Positions 26,374-40,500 of a stretch of DNA of 64,000 bases are shown here, one piece after another. The stretch is from Acholoe squamosa (taxonomy: Eukaryota > Annelida > Polychaeta > Phyllodocida > Polynoidae). A model generated the notes under the pieces. The model saw only the letters and a program-made list of their open reading frames with translations, was not told where the DNA came from and ran no database searches. How positions within the stretch are numbered: position 1 is the first letter of the stretch; each line of letters opens with the position of its first letter. The DNA lies in the NCBI GenBank assembly GCA_949317995.1, contig OX439047.1, positions 46,501,505 to 46,565,504 on the forward strand, written 5' to 3'. Made by a program: the position numbers and the translations under genes.

Positions 26374-28593
26374 AATTGTCACAGTAATCTAACAGGAGAG
26401 TGTTGCTCCTATAGTAAAAGGAAGATCTGACTAAAAATGCCCTCGTTTCCAGTCCATTCTTTTCATGTAGCTATAACTTGTTCCTCTTGTTGCTCACAAG
26501 TGGTCATTCAAGTATAGTGCTAAAAAAAAGGCAGGTTTGAGCAGGTACCTAGTCGGGAGAGGTCAGTCAGTACAGTATAGTATAGAGTGTGTGACATGAG
26601 TAGGTACCTGATAGTGCAGCTCTCTCTATTGTAAACAAGGCAGCTGACTTTACAGACTAATGTGGTGAGTGCGAGTTAAATGGTGAAGCAGAGCGTGGCT
26701 TGTTTTGAAAAGGGGACACATACTGACAGCTCTATTTATCATAGGGGATCAGTTATAGGCATGGTGTGATATAACCAATGGCATCACTTTTTGCGTTGAC
26801 AACATTCACACATATTAAATTATTATTGAATTATTATAAAAATGGGACAGAAGCGTAGAGATTTTTTTCTGTACTTGATCCCATCCTAACGAAATACTTC
26901 AATACTTCTTGTATACATCCATGCATGACTAATAAGAGTTGAAGTTGAAAATACATGACATTAAAGTCTCAGTGCGATGAAATAATGGCAATGGTAGAGT
27001 AAGGTAAAGTGCAGGCACTGACTGGTTGGAAATTAATCAGAGAGAAGAGCATAAAACACAGAGGGCGTCTGAACATGACAGACAGCCAGAGGTACAGCTT
27101 GGACAAGGCCAGTATTTCCTACTGTATACCCCCTGGCCCCAACAGAGCAATCTCTAGTAGAAGCTGCTCAGGGCCTTAGAGACAGTGTGAACTTTTTACT
27201 GCACCTTCTTATACTTAGGCCATCATGGAGCAATGTAAACATTGAGACCTAAGGGTGAGACACGATACCTGGATAAGTGCTAGAATGACTCTAACCAGCC
27301 AGCCCCAAGTGCTCCATTGCTCCCAACGGGCAGCAAACACGCCTTGGTCTCGTCTATAAATCCTTTGTTATTGTCAGTTATGGCGCTCTGCCTAAGGCGG
27401 GCAGGGAATCGCTGCCGCATGTAGATTAACGTTTTTGATGATGTATGGTGGTGATGTGGTGCCGAAAGGTAACCATGAAGGATGCTGATAAAAACAAGGC
27501 CGATAAGGCCTGTATTGTGAGCTACTCGGAGCTGTTCTAAAATGTTGAATGGCACATTCTGTATGCTTACTGCCATCCATTAGACATGCTTACCTTGGTG
27601 AATGGATGGGCTTTACACCCAGCTTACTACTAAAACCTTACACAGGAGGCCATTCTGTGTAGGTGGGAGAATGGCTGAGGTATAGGCTGGGAATGATACA
27701 TTTAATGGACATTATGATGCCTCTCAGGGGCAGGCATTCCTACTAGAGGCTTTACACATATATGTATAATCCAATGAGGCTGTTTGAGCAGTGAGGGATT
27801 GCTAGTATTTACCTTTGACATTGAAAGCTAAAAACATTCTCATTAAAGTCACATCCAGGATTATTAGAATTCCAAAGGTTTTTAAGGGTCTATTCACATT
27901 GAGCCTACATGCTGCTGCGTCTTAAAGTGAATGTAAAATTTTAATCCCATTCCTGGCTTTATTTGGCTTAATATTCATAGATATCGGAGTTCTCTGAACA
28001 AGCAGTAGAGATTTAGGACATCCCAGTGTTCCATGCTGTCGGCAATGTATCGTATTTGAATTTCAATCATTAACAGGGTCTCATATTGCATGGCAGGAAC
28101 TGAACTTAATTCACATGATATTAGGCAAATTCGATCTAGTTTTTTCAACCACGAAGGACTATCAGAACTTTATCTGGGCAAAGTAGTTGCTTTTGTGGCA
28201 AAATCGAGGCCATGCCTTTGCCTTCCAAGTGCAAATATCCTCGCTCCATTTCTATTTGGTGGGCAGAAGATGTTGGAATATTGTTTATTTTTCTCCTTAC
28301 TGTTGGATGGTGCCGGGTGCTGCACACCATGTTGGTAAATTTTACTAAAGCTTATTTAGTGAACAGTAATGTTTTTGAAATTGATTGCATTCTCCAGAAG
28401 TCTAAATTTTCAAGAGCAATAATTATCTTCATCACCAAACAAATTAAATAACCTGTTACTCTTTTCACAGTTTCTGTTGTTGTGTTGTATGTTCTTACTT
28501 GTTCGGGGACTTCCCTTTGAGTCCTTATTAGCTAATATGGGAAAAAGTTGGATATCTACATGATGAGAGAAAGCATAGGAAATTGGTAAGTCA
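26374..28593. other. Intergenic DNA, nothing recognised
   Basis: No ORF here has domain content. Short overlapping minus ORFs at 27280-27580 are probably chance. Confidence 0.45.
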
Positions 28594-29864
28594 CACTGTA
28601 ACAAATGTGTGTTGAGTTTTTGCAGCACATTTTTACTCACTTATTTTTTCAACACACGAAACACTTAACTTAAAAGTGTGTTAAAAAGTGTGTAACTCTC
28701 AGAAGTGTGTTGACAGAAAAAGTGTGTTGACAGAAAAAGAGTGTAAACATAAAGTGTGTGGAGATGAGTGTGTGTTAAACTTTGAGGAGGGTGGGGGGAG
28801 AGGCAGTGGTAGTGGGGGGGGTATCTTTATTTTTCAACATTTATCATCACTTCAGTGTGTCTGTTAAGTTATTCCAGGCTCTTGCATTTAAAGCCAGTCC
28901 ATCACTATACAGTTCTTCTCTGAGCCATGATGAATGAATGCTGCATATTCTGACCTGAAATATCAAGAAAACAAAGGATTACTGTTTAAGGTGAAGAGCA
29001 AAGGAACATGTTATACAAAGATAAAACATTAGTCATGACAAGAACGCCACAGGAGTGATTGATAGTACATTAGAATACTCCATGATTAATTCATTAATTC
29101 CTTTTTGAGAACTCACAAGGATGTCTATATAAGGCCTTCATTGAACTATACATGCCATGTTTACATTGTACTATGATGATATCAACATTTCAAAATGTAG
29201 AATGTAGTTCCTGATAACTTACTCTTCTTAAGTCCAAGTGGGTACCTGCAGGCATTGGAAGAAGCAATTATCTGAAGAGAAAAAAAAACGATGAGGATAT
29301 ACTACATGCATTTATATAATAGATCATTTTGTACAGCATGAAAGATACTTACTGGATGGCACACAACATGCTACATAGTCATAAAGCCTTTAATGGAATT
29401 ATTCCTTTATATAAATATAAATGACATTGTATTGCTATGAATTACTACAATGTACCTGCATATTGTACTACAACTGGCATTTCAATCATTTTTAAGAGGA
29501 TAATATTTATATAAAATTACTTACCAGACATATAGCATATAAGTGAAGACAGTCCTAACACCAGCAGGTTCAGATACAAACTGACTGTGTGTAACTGTTA
29601 AAACTAACCTTTGGTCCGGTGGGGGGGGAGGGGTAGTTAATCCCTTCCATAATGCCACTTAAGACTGAGCTGGCATGTGTGTATTGCAAAGGATTAATAA
29701 AATGTGCGTTGATTGAACACACTTTTCAGGATCTAAACACATTTCATGATAAAGTGTGTATGTGTGTTAGAATATGAGTGCTAATGTCCAGAGAGTGAGT
29801 AAAATGTTAAAAGTGAGTTGAATATCCATTTAGTGTGTTCCTGCAACACACATTTTTTACAGTG
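28594..29864. mobile_element. Subterminal-array inverted-repeat element B (GTGTGTT type)
   Basis: The 21 bp ends (left starts CACTGTAACAAATGTGTG at 28594, right ends CACATTTTTTACAGTG at 29864) pair with a single mismatch. The left part carries many AGTGTGTT words, including a direct repeat of GTGTGTTGACAGAAAAA. The right part carries AACACAC words as well as some GTGTGTT. It has the same general plan as elements A and C but a different repeated word. No ORF. Confidence 0.75.
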
Positions 29865-30135
29865 CTGCAGCGTAAAGTCCGGATATGAATATTGCCTCCT
29901 GAAGGCAACAAAACATTTAGATATCAGTTACACAATCACGACAAATTCAGATAAAGAAAGGTAGCAATAAAATGAAATGAGGGGAAAAAGATGCCTATAG
30001 AATAGCAGAATCCAGAAGCAGACTATAACCCATGCCCTGAATAAGAAAACACCCTCTTGAGTTAAGGATTCTCACAGAATTCCCTCTAAGGTCATTCCCA
30101 TTTTTTTTTATGCGAATTGCTTTTGATGTTGCTTT

Positions 30136-30216
<81 letters not shown>

Positions 30217-31151
30217 CATACATCCACTAAAATGATTATTGTGATCCGATTACTAAACTTTCTGACCATTCCACAGTTTGGCGGCAGGGGTCATTAACAT
30301 TTGTTATGTGATCATGTCCTACTTGAATCCAATATCAGAGACGGAAGAGGAGGGGAATGTCTTCTAAACTAATGAATAAAACGTAAATATACCAGGCATA
30401 GAATTGTAAAGATCGGGAAATTAAGGACATGGGATGTGGTGTGGAACGTCTGGGTTGTTGGACAGAGTGGGACAACCCAATAACCAGGGTATGCGTCTTA
30501 AACCAAGCGACGATGATCGCCATGCACGCTCACCACTTCCGGGTCAATGCGACGCTAATGTATTACTTCCTAGGTCAAGGTCTGGACGTGTGGATGGTTG
30601 GGAGGGCAGACATCTTACTATGGACACCACTGGCGTGACTCGTGCAATAAGCCTGGGTGGCCACGTTGACTTGGGCAGTTATAACTCGACAAATGGGAAC
30701 AGACCATTGGGATTCTGCACATGCGCAGTGTGAACAGAGGTGGAACCTCGCCTTTGGTTGGACAGCATTCTCTGGGTCGTGTGACCATCCCTCACCACCT
30801 ACGTAACCGTCAAGGAAGCGGAAGTGATGTAGTAGAAACTGCCTGTACCAATTTGGCAGAGACGGCTGGTGTCGGTGTTGGCCTGGGATGGCTTTGGTCC
30901 TCTAGAGGGTATTTTTGAATGTCTGTTTAACACCGGCTTTACAACTTTTGTATACTTCTCATTCATCTGCTACTTCTACCAGAATCCAGAATGCACTGAT
31001 AGAGTTCATCAACAAGCCAAACTTTAGTAGATTTGTCACAGTATGAGACCACACCCCCTAATATATACTAAAATATATACCCACAGGTTACGTCGTTAGG
31101 GCGTGCCATTCATTTTCTTGCACTTTTTTTTTAGTTCTTGTGTTCGGTATA
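29865..31151. other. Intergenic DNA with (TA)n and a GC-richer block
   Basis: It includes the (TA)n run at 30138-30212 and, at about 30421-30930, a clearly GC- and CpG-richer block with overlapping plus-strand ORFs but no recognised domain. The block contains ACATGCGCAGT near 30720, which resembles an NRF-1 site. It may be a promoter or exon of an unidentified transcript. Confidence 0.4.
30138..30212. repeat. (TA)n microsatellite
   Basis: About 37 TA units followed by a few CATA units. Confidence 0.95.
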
Positions 31152-31617
31152 TGTGACCCATCCTAACAAAGTGGTACTGAAGTCGCACATTTAGAAGCCT
31201 AGATATGGCCCTTTCAAGTGCTATAGTGACAAAAATATCAGATTTATCAAAATTGATATTTTAGCATTTTTCTTATATATGGGTAGATATCTTTCAGAAT
31301 CCTTGCTTACTAGATTGAATTTAGGTCCCAAATACCCAAAAGACATAGATCTTATTTTAATGGTTATATAGAATTACATAGGAATCATATAGGATTCATA
31401 GATTATTAAATGTTTAATATGTCAATTATCTCAGTTTAATCATTTTTTAATCGATCCGACTAAATTTTCCTACAGAAGATCTAGAGAGGACCACCTGGTT
31501 CAAAAACGCAAGTGTTATATACCAAATGAAAGCTCTTGATGAGCTGCAAATGAATATGCCAATAACTAAACATTTTGCATGTGCGACTTCCGAACCATTT
31601 TGTAAGGATGGGTCACA
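31152..31617. mobile_element. TGTGACCCATCC-type inverted-repeat element
   Basis: The ends TGTGACCCATCCTAAC and the complement of TGTGACCCATCCTTAC continue pairing for about 39 bases with four mismatches. TATA flanks both sides (31148-31151 and 31618-31621), compatible with a TA target duplication. 466 bp, no ORF, so a MITE. Confidence 0.75.
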
Positions 31618-34444
31618 TATAGCTTAAGTATTTCACGCCCACTCCCCTTCCCAAAATACCTCCTCCCTGTTGTTCTCTTTCATTCCACATGTGTGATCCC
31701 ACCCACGTCTCCACGTAGCCTAACTCTAACATGAATCCTAAAACTTACCTTGCCTTAACCTGAGGACAAACGCAGAATCAATGTAACCCTTCCATCTTAC
31801 TGGGTCCTTTTAGTAGTCGTGTAAAGGCCCTGTTGCTCGTCTACCCTCGATAAGTATAACTTCTACCTTTTGAGCAACAGATATGTGTTTCTTTCCGGCA
31901 TGAGCAGTATAGTTTAGAGGGGCAGGTGGTACTGGGTATGTAGATATACAGCAATTTCTTCAGCATTTTGTCAAAATGGTATCCATTGATTAATAGCTGT
32001 CAACTGTTATATTGGCGGAGCGGAGGAGGGACTTCCAAGAGCAGAAACTGAAGAGATTATGTACAACGTATGTATACATGGACCTCTTGTGCCTGCATGT
32101 TTCCACACTATACCATAATGATAGATAAAGACAACCAAGGTGTCAGGATTTTGGTCATTATACTTTATTGACACTCAGAAATGCAATGTACACAAGTATC
32201 TCTTAACAGTGGGATCTATAATTCATGGGATGCAGGTTAATAATATACTTGATGACCCGAGCAAGAGAGTTTGTCTCTTTCATATAAAAATCATATATAG
32301 ACTAATTATTGTCGGTTTATGGAGGTTTATCTTGACTCTTTGTCATGTAAGAGAAATATTGGCTCTGGTTTCCCCTTTTCCATATTTCTACAATTACTAG
32401 TGGTATACTTTCAAAGTATTGATTTTAGAACTATCTATTGCACATTTGATTATCCTTTGTCTAAGACCTTAATTTATCAGAATTAGTTAATAGAAACAGT
32501 AACATATATAAAAGATATAATTTTCCAAACTGTGAATTAAGTGAACCATTTATTGCTTTAAATGTTTGGTGGCAAACACTGGAAAAAATGTAATTTCAAT
32601 CCCCCTCTACTGCCATATTGGCGAAGCAATCGTACGTTCATATTTAATACAAGGAAGGGTGATGGTTGATCATTGGCACTTGCTAGGGTGTTTACCTAAT
32701 ATCATGTGTAACCTATCATTCACTTTCATAGCCATAGAGCATTATATTCAAATAGATGGGATGTGCATTAATAAGGGGTTCAGCATTATAATCCATTAAG
32801 CGTGACAAAGGTATTTTAACCAACACTGATTACGTTTCAGGTTTGTATTAGTTATACATGTATATTTGTTCCCACCAATCTTTAAAGGTTGAAAAGCAGC
32901 ACTGACATAGGGGGAGACCAATTTCAAACCAGGATTTGACTGTGTTGGGCATAAATCCCATTGGGTAGTATTGCATATATTGGTGCAATAGCAGATAGAG
33001 GCTGAGGCAGTCATCTTGCCCAGTGCAAATATTACATGAAATGAGACATAGATTATAACCCACCTCCTGATGTGCTATATAATTGCTTGCAATCATCTCT
33101 CTCTTTATCATAATCAGCTCCCAGTGAACACAGCAGCAAGTGTAACAAGCACATCTGGGACGAGAACAATGCCAATCCCGTTTGTAGTCATAAGCCTGGA
33201 GAAATACATCATCTACAAATGTCATTGCAAGGGAGCAGCATGGCGTTAAGGGTTGGATGTGCAGCCTGGATGTAGGAGAGGGGGTGGGTGAGAAAAGGGA
33301 AGAAAATGACTTTAATGTTGATATATGTAGAGAGGTAGCCTGGACTTGGGGACACCATACCAGGGGATAATTGGATCTAAATGGCCGATTAATGGGGACA
33401 CAGCGACCCTAATAACCTTAAGTAATCCATTGGAGTAGTCTTCCTGGGAGCCAGTGCTGCAGATCATTAAATCAAATGAAAAAGCTGCTGTCCTTTGGTA
33501 TTCTCACTATTAGTCTTAATGTACAATCTAGGATGCAATGAGGTGTGGTATGATTGGGGATGTAGGCTCTTATTAATGTGCCTCCTGGTCTAGGGGGGTT
33601 TAGGGATGTGGGTTGAAGGGGTATTTAGGTACATCTTTCCGTGCATGGCAAACTGGAGGCAGAGACTTTCCTGAAGTATTCACCCGAGTAACAGATAACA
33701 AGAACAGATGATGACAGGCAGAGCACTGGTGAGGGAATTAGGCTCGCAGTGCCTGGTCTCCGCTGTCGCTTCCACCTTCCTCTTCGCCTTTGTTTACCAT
33801 ACATAATTCTTATATTCTCCAAGGCTAGCATTATAATAAACATTCACAGAACATTTATACACTCAATATCTACACCCAGCTTTGTAGGTGTAGGCTGACT
33901 CTCTTATAACTCATTTTATTCCGACTACATATGAATTGTAGAAGGGTATGCAAGGATGTGAGAGCAGCGATGAACTTAAGGCAACATGAGGAGTTGTAGC
34001 AAGAACTGTTTTATATACATTCACTGTGTCATACATACATATTGGCAAACACTATCTGATGCACCTGAACATACAGAAATATGACATAGTTAATATTTCA
34101 CCCTTGCTGTCATACATAGCACAGTCTTCTTGACATTTATATGCCACATGAGTATTTGCTTCCGTATAGTCACACATCAGATATCATACACATTTCCATA
34201 ACTCACATGAATGAATGCTATAGTTTTGTCTCATTCCCCATGATATGATATCAAAGATAATTATCTTGTACATATAACAATGCATATATATGCCCTTTAG
34301 GCAGGCATATTTATGACACTACATGGGCATGGTATGACCAAGGCGGTCCGACCAAGTTCGACATATGTTGGCAGTCATGAGATATAATGAGTAAGTCAAA
34401 TGTGCATATTCATTTCTTACCAATGTCATCCTCATATATTCACA
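31618..34444. other. Intergenic DNA, nothing recognised
   Basis: Several short ORFs on both strands (for example 32848-33225 minus, 32566-32799 plus) show no family features. Confidence 0.45.
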
Positions 34445-34450
34445 TTTATT
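34445..34450 (-). terminator. Polyadenylation signal AATAAA
   Basis: Canonical AATAAA on the minus strand, about 75 bases after the TAG stop of the minus-strand Ig gene. Confidence 0.6.
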
Positions 34451-34525
34451 ATGGATATAATATGATCTATGATGAAAATTTATAGATATTTCTGATAAAA
34501 TTGTACTCTAAGAAGACACTGACTG

Positions 34526-37500
34526 CTAGATGTAGATGGTAAAATATACAATAGTACTACCCCTGTCATTTGATGCTTTACAAGAGTATGTTCCAGCATG
34601 CTTATGATGAGGTTTCCAGAAGATGTAGGTTGCCTCTGATATCCCAGCATCCTTAACATTAATGTATTTAGTGACTCCTACGTCCCAGGAACCATCCGTG
34701 GTAAGTTCCCGCTCTTCGCGGTATATGGCAACTTGCGGTTGCGGAAAACCAATTCCGCGACAACGTATGCACGTCTCCTGACCTTGGTTGAAGATAATCA
34801 CCTTCTTCTTTTGGTCAAAGTTTAGAGGTTCACAAGAAATTAAATCAGCCCTTGGTATAGCTGGGAAAGGGGATTGGTTCCCAAAGACAGTGATTACTGA
34901 AGAGACATAGAGTTTATCCCACTCACGCTCCAATGCACACTGGTAAACCCCTTCGTAAGCTGCTGTGGCATTGTTTGTACGCAGCTTTAGTTCATATATC
35001 ACATGACCATACGGCCGCAAAGGAGTCCTCATGCCCTGCATAATGGAGTCACCATTCTCCTCGGCATAATTCTGGGTCTCCTTGTGAATACCAACCACCG
35101 ATTGAAAGTCGAACTTGGTCGTCGCCGGTCCACCACTGAGATGTGGCGAGAGGGACGATGATGCTAAGTCTCTGCCCGGGGACGCTAGGACTGCCCTATA
35201 CATGGTCAGCTCGTTGGTTACCTGAGGATCCTCATTTGGTACAAACACCTTGCAGTGCACCTTCAGCGAATGATGGTTCCGGAAGGACCAGGTGGGAGTT
35301 GGCACCGCTAGCCACTCAGGGCTGTCGATATCATCCAGCTGGTAGTGCACTGGTTTGCGGATTACTGTGCGAATCTGGTAGGACAGCGTGCCGTCCACCG
35401 TCGTCAGGATGGTCTCGAAGTCCCTCGGGAAGATCGACTTGAAGCTGGGAAGACACAAGGTGGTGGCAGTCACCTCTCCTGATGTCAGGAAGGAGATCTT
35501 GTAGTCTCTATCACCTACAATAAATAGAAGATTACTTAGTAAATAAATGGGATATTTCAAGGTATTATAATGACTATATGGAGGAGGTGGTTTTTGTGTG
35601 AAATGGTAAAGACCCAAACAGATTTGAACTGGTAAAATGAGATAACACATTCATTCCAGCAGTAATTTAGCTCAACATCAAGGAGGAAATACTTTTGAAC
35701 GGACGTCTATAAGATGTTGTACTGATCACCTGATAGAGTAGTTTTGATAAAAAGCATGCCATAGTCAGAAAGTTATTTCTGAATATGATACTGGTATCTC
35801 ATTGGATAGTCGACAAAAGATGACAATAATACTGCTGGTGTGATTGGTGTCCTAGGCCTATTTCAAGCTACTATAGGGGTGTAAGCTCCCAGAGACGCTG
35901 GTTAAATGTGCAATGCACTTTGCTCTGTTTGCAGTATCGTTTTCTCACGCCGTCTCTAGTACTATTTGAAGGCACTTCAAAATTAGGTTACTGCTAGACG
36001 GAGCACAATTTTATAGGCAGAATGTCAAATATGACGTATTCCTGAACCCAGGGAGAGTTCCATTAAAAGACTTTATCCTCTGTCCCTTCAAATTGCCTAT
36101 TCTTGGGCACAGCAGTGACGTCATAGCAACCAGAGCGGCCTTTATCAGCCTTATCTCCCTCCTGACAGAAATCCTCATGAATGACTAATTTAGATAGGAA
36201 ATGTACTAGAAAAGATGTTAAAATGCTTATCAGAAAAGATCTAAACATCCCACAGCAAAATGCATTACAAAAATATGAAAGATATTAAAAATTGACGCTT
36301 GATGCTCTATTTTGTAATCCCAATATTAGAAAAGGAAACGACAAGGAGGTTACTTTTCTTGTATATTGTCTATATAATTTGACCTTTTTCATGTCCCTAG
36401 CAACCTGAGTTCTCCTCCCGAGAATAGGAAGTGAGGAGAAGAATCAGCTCATTCATACACTCATTTTCCAGTTGATGACCCATTCATTGAATCAATCACA
36501 CATATATGCTAATCTTTTATTATTGGTACTCACCTGCTGACTTTATAACCCAATTGCTTCCCCATTCACTCACTCACTCACTCACTCACTCACTGTTTCA
36601 GGCACACAATCTCCCATTTATTCACATTGTCTGTTCACTTACTAACATTGTGGCTACACATTCACTTAATTTTCCATTACCTCATAGATTCATTTCTAGC
36701 TCTATTGCATATTTTCTCACTTAATCACTTAGTTTTATGTATTTACTTTGTGATATAATCTTTGAATTAAGGTGGCTGAATCGCTAGAGAATTTCTAATT
36801 AGTAAACTATATTGAAATAAACACTATCCAATGTGCTTACTAATGCAAAACTAGATTTATCACATCCCCTTTTCTCTGTATATTTTACCAATGATTTCCC
36901 AGCATTGTACTGTGCTTCGGGCATTGCGCTCTTTATACACCATCGCGCCTGCTAATTCATAGCACTATAATATATGACTCTCACTGGGAAACGAGAGGAA
37001 TGAACTAAATTTTAATCATGAGAAAATACCACCAACATGTTGTAATCCGCTGGCAACTACACAAATGGGGAAATATTGCCTGTGAACAGCTGCTAGGAAT
37101 AATCAATAGGCCGGTAATGGGATTGAAACGATTAAGATGGATGAATAGTGTGATACATGGTTCAACAACCAACCCAAGATATCCCGGTAAGGACCGGCAT
37201 GTTGCAATTTGTTTGTGTATAGCTATTCATTATAGAGGGAATGGGGAGTTTTTATCTCCGAGTTCGCAGCAACCATTGGCATCTAGGGTACAATTCATGA
37301 ATCAAATTCAATTCTATTATTGGTCTTGTACATGGTTGATAGCAGAATGAAGAGGCTTGTGGTGGGGAGCGGCTGATGAAGATGTCCCCCTTTAACTTTC
37401 AGACTAGAATGTATACACATCAGGAGTGTGTCGACGCTTTAAAGTATGCAGAGTGTGAGCTTAAGATATGCAAGTGAGGGTGGAAAAGCAAAATATGAAA

Positions 37501-40500
37501 AAGCATGATCGAAAGATGTGATGTATGAAAAAGTAAATGCCATTGACATTTAGAATTGACCAAGAAATCTTCACCAGATTGAATTTAACTAACCCTAGTC
37601 TGGCAATGCCCGGTGTTGACATTGTTTTTCTCTTTACATTTACAAACAATCTGCCCATCTCCACATGTGCACCCTCTTCACCCCTACCCCCAGCCCATAC
37701 ACCCCTCATTCTGCGGCGATCCAAGCCATAATCTAATATTTCTCCACTGCCAGCGGCTATACCAGCTAGTCGATAGTATTGCCCCAAAGGACGCAGGCAG
37801 GAACAATAGTCAAGGCAGGGCATCCATTCATGGCTTTACACCTAGGCCCAGACAGCCACTACACATGCTTCTGTGTTAATAAAGGGTGGCCGTGTTCCAA
37901 TGGAGCAGTGAAGGAAATGAAGGACAAGGGATTCTTCCAGTCTCCAGACGCCAATGGAATTAGCTCTGGAGAAGATTCCCCGCTTCCTTTATCCTCTTAT
38001 CTTTATGTGTTGTGTGTTATCAGTCGGGGAGAGACTATTTTGTCTGTAATGAGATATTTTGTTGTGCCTTTGTGGCTTTGGCTGTGTCTTTATGTGACTC
38101 TGGTGTGATGTAATTTGCCCTTTTCTCACGTGTGTAAGATATTAGATGCATGTTTATACATCGAGGCTTGTAGCGGTCGATGACCACGCAGTGCGTCTTA
38201 TACGTGGGTGTGGCTTATGGATACACAGGGGTCTACAGTGTTAAATAATATGATGCATTGATGTGCCATGATGACAAATGGAGTGAAGCTTGAGACAACA
38301 GACATTTAACACATAAAAATGGATTAAGATGATTTTGCTTTAATTGATGTGTTTGAATAAATGAAGGATAGCACTCGACTGCAGGCATTGATAAATAAAT
38401 ATCTGAATGTTTTACTTGATCTGACAGGCGGTCATTTGTCCAATTTTATGAAGGTTTCTACATCGTGCATTTTAACGATTTTGTGATGTTTATACAAGAA
38501 GATAAATGATGACATGTTGACCTACCTTCGATCGGTAGCATGTTTGGTACTTCAGCAAGTCGCATGTTGAGTTTTGGTGCTAACCGGAACCATCGCACGT
38601 ACACTGCTTGTGTAGAGTAAAATACTAGCGTCACCGTGGCATTACTTCCCTCCCGGAAGTTACGCATTTGTCTTTTGAGCATTTTGACGATGGGGATATC
38701 TCGGCCATATAGTGTGTCACCCTGCAAAATACAAGAGCAAAAACCTGATAAACTACAGCTCCAATACAGCAGTGTCTTATGAAGTGAATGTGAATAGATA
38801 GATAATAAGTATCTGGAAGGGCTGATACAGTTTACAGTAACCCCTTGAGTTTATGATATCTACTACAAATTCTGAAAAAAAGTGGACTATTGGGTCACAT
38901 TTTCAGTTCACCATAAGCTTAATCTGATGGAAAGATCATTCAGAAGGTCTTATTGTATCACTAATGTTCAAAACCTGTTCCCTACTCCAAGTGGCGCCCT
39001 CCAAGTTTCTTCAGTAATATGCACCATGCGTATGCATGACATAACACGTGATGAATGCTACTCTAGGTTATGAACGACCCAAATATAATAGCTCCCCAGT
39101 TTATGGTTTAGGTAGAGCATGATAGTAACACCACTCTGATGATACACCCCAGAATCATTCCTTTAGTTATATTCTCTCTGGTGAACCACCATACATGGGA
39201 CTAAATCCTGTTAGGAGAAGGAGTCCATGGGGTCTGCAGTGTGCCTTATTTAATAAACCGCCATCCTGAGGGGAATGCCTGTTTATACATACACTACATG
39301 TAACACTACAACATCAACACACGCTCTATAAGTCATAATAGAAGCACCTTATCAGGACAGAACTAGGTCCTCATGTATAGCCCCGTGTGGCGAAATGTGT
39401 CTGCTAATGGATATAATTGTATGAAGGCCTCTTTGCATTTGAAGTCATGTTGCGCAAAATATGTTCAGATTTCAGCCAAAGTGTTTCGACAGCCACCATA
39501 TAGGTCGAATCCCATATGGCGAAAAATGGCTGAAATATCTCTGCGATGTTTAATATGTTGCGATTTTAGGACCTACTCCAATTTGGCCAGGGAAATAAAT
39601 ACAGTAGAGTGTATAGAACACAAGCACTCTTTTGCGATTTTAGGCCTTAGAATGTATAATGCACAGAGATATAAACATCAACAAAGGCAAAATATCCCAG
39701 CGTAGATGAGAAAACGCAACAATGTCCTTCTGTTCTATACACCCTCTGTAGTTATATCCCTTGCAGATTTGGGGTAGATCCTAAAATTGTAACAGATTCA
39801 AAATCGCAGAGACATTTGAGTCATTTTTTGCCAGGGTTGTTCGCTCAAAACTGTACCCTCAGGATGGATTGAAAATATTCATGACCCCACCAACCCCCAT
39901 GAGCACGATGGTGATGATGACAAATACGTCCTAGGGTCGGTGAGCGCCCTGATAAGGTTTCATGTTTTATCAATATCCTCATGAAATTAATAATTGGTGT
40001 AGAGCTATTTCTAAACCAGTTCAGCCACCCACGAGAGTGCAATATTTACACAGTAATCAAGTATTTCTTTCAGCTTCCGAGTAGAAATACCATATGGAGC
40101 TATTGACAATCGATCTCCAATTTCTGCCCTGCATGTATGCCAGGAGGTTAATTCAAAAGATCCTGGGATTTCTACCCCTGCGATCTTAGTGTAGGCACAT
40201 ATCATAAGACCTGGAGGCTGTTGCGAAAAGATTTGGAATTCAATTCTCACTGTAACTAATGCATCTTCCAGTTCCTCCCGATTCTCCACCCAGGGAGACC
40301 AATTCCCACCTTATACTGTAATGGAATTGACTTACTATGAATTAGACTGCATTGCAAAAAGTTGAGGAACTGGTTCCATGATTAATTCCACCTGAATGCT
40401 TCCCATAGTCGAAAGGCCAGGGAATTGGAGAAAGGAACTGGCTGGGAATTGGTTCTCGATTAGGAAGCATTCACCAGTTCCTGACCACTCCTAAACTACT

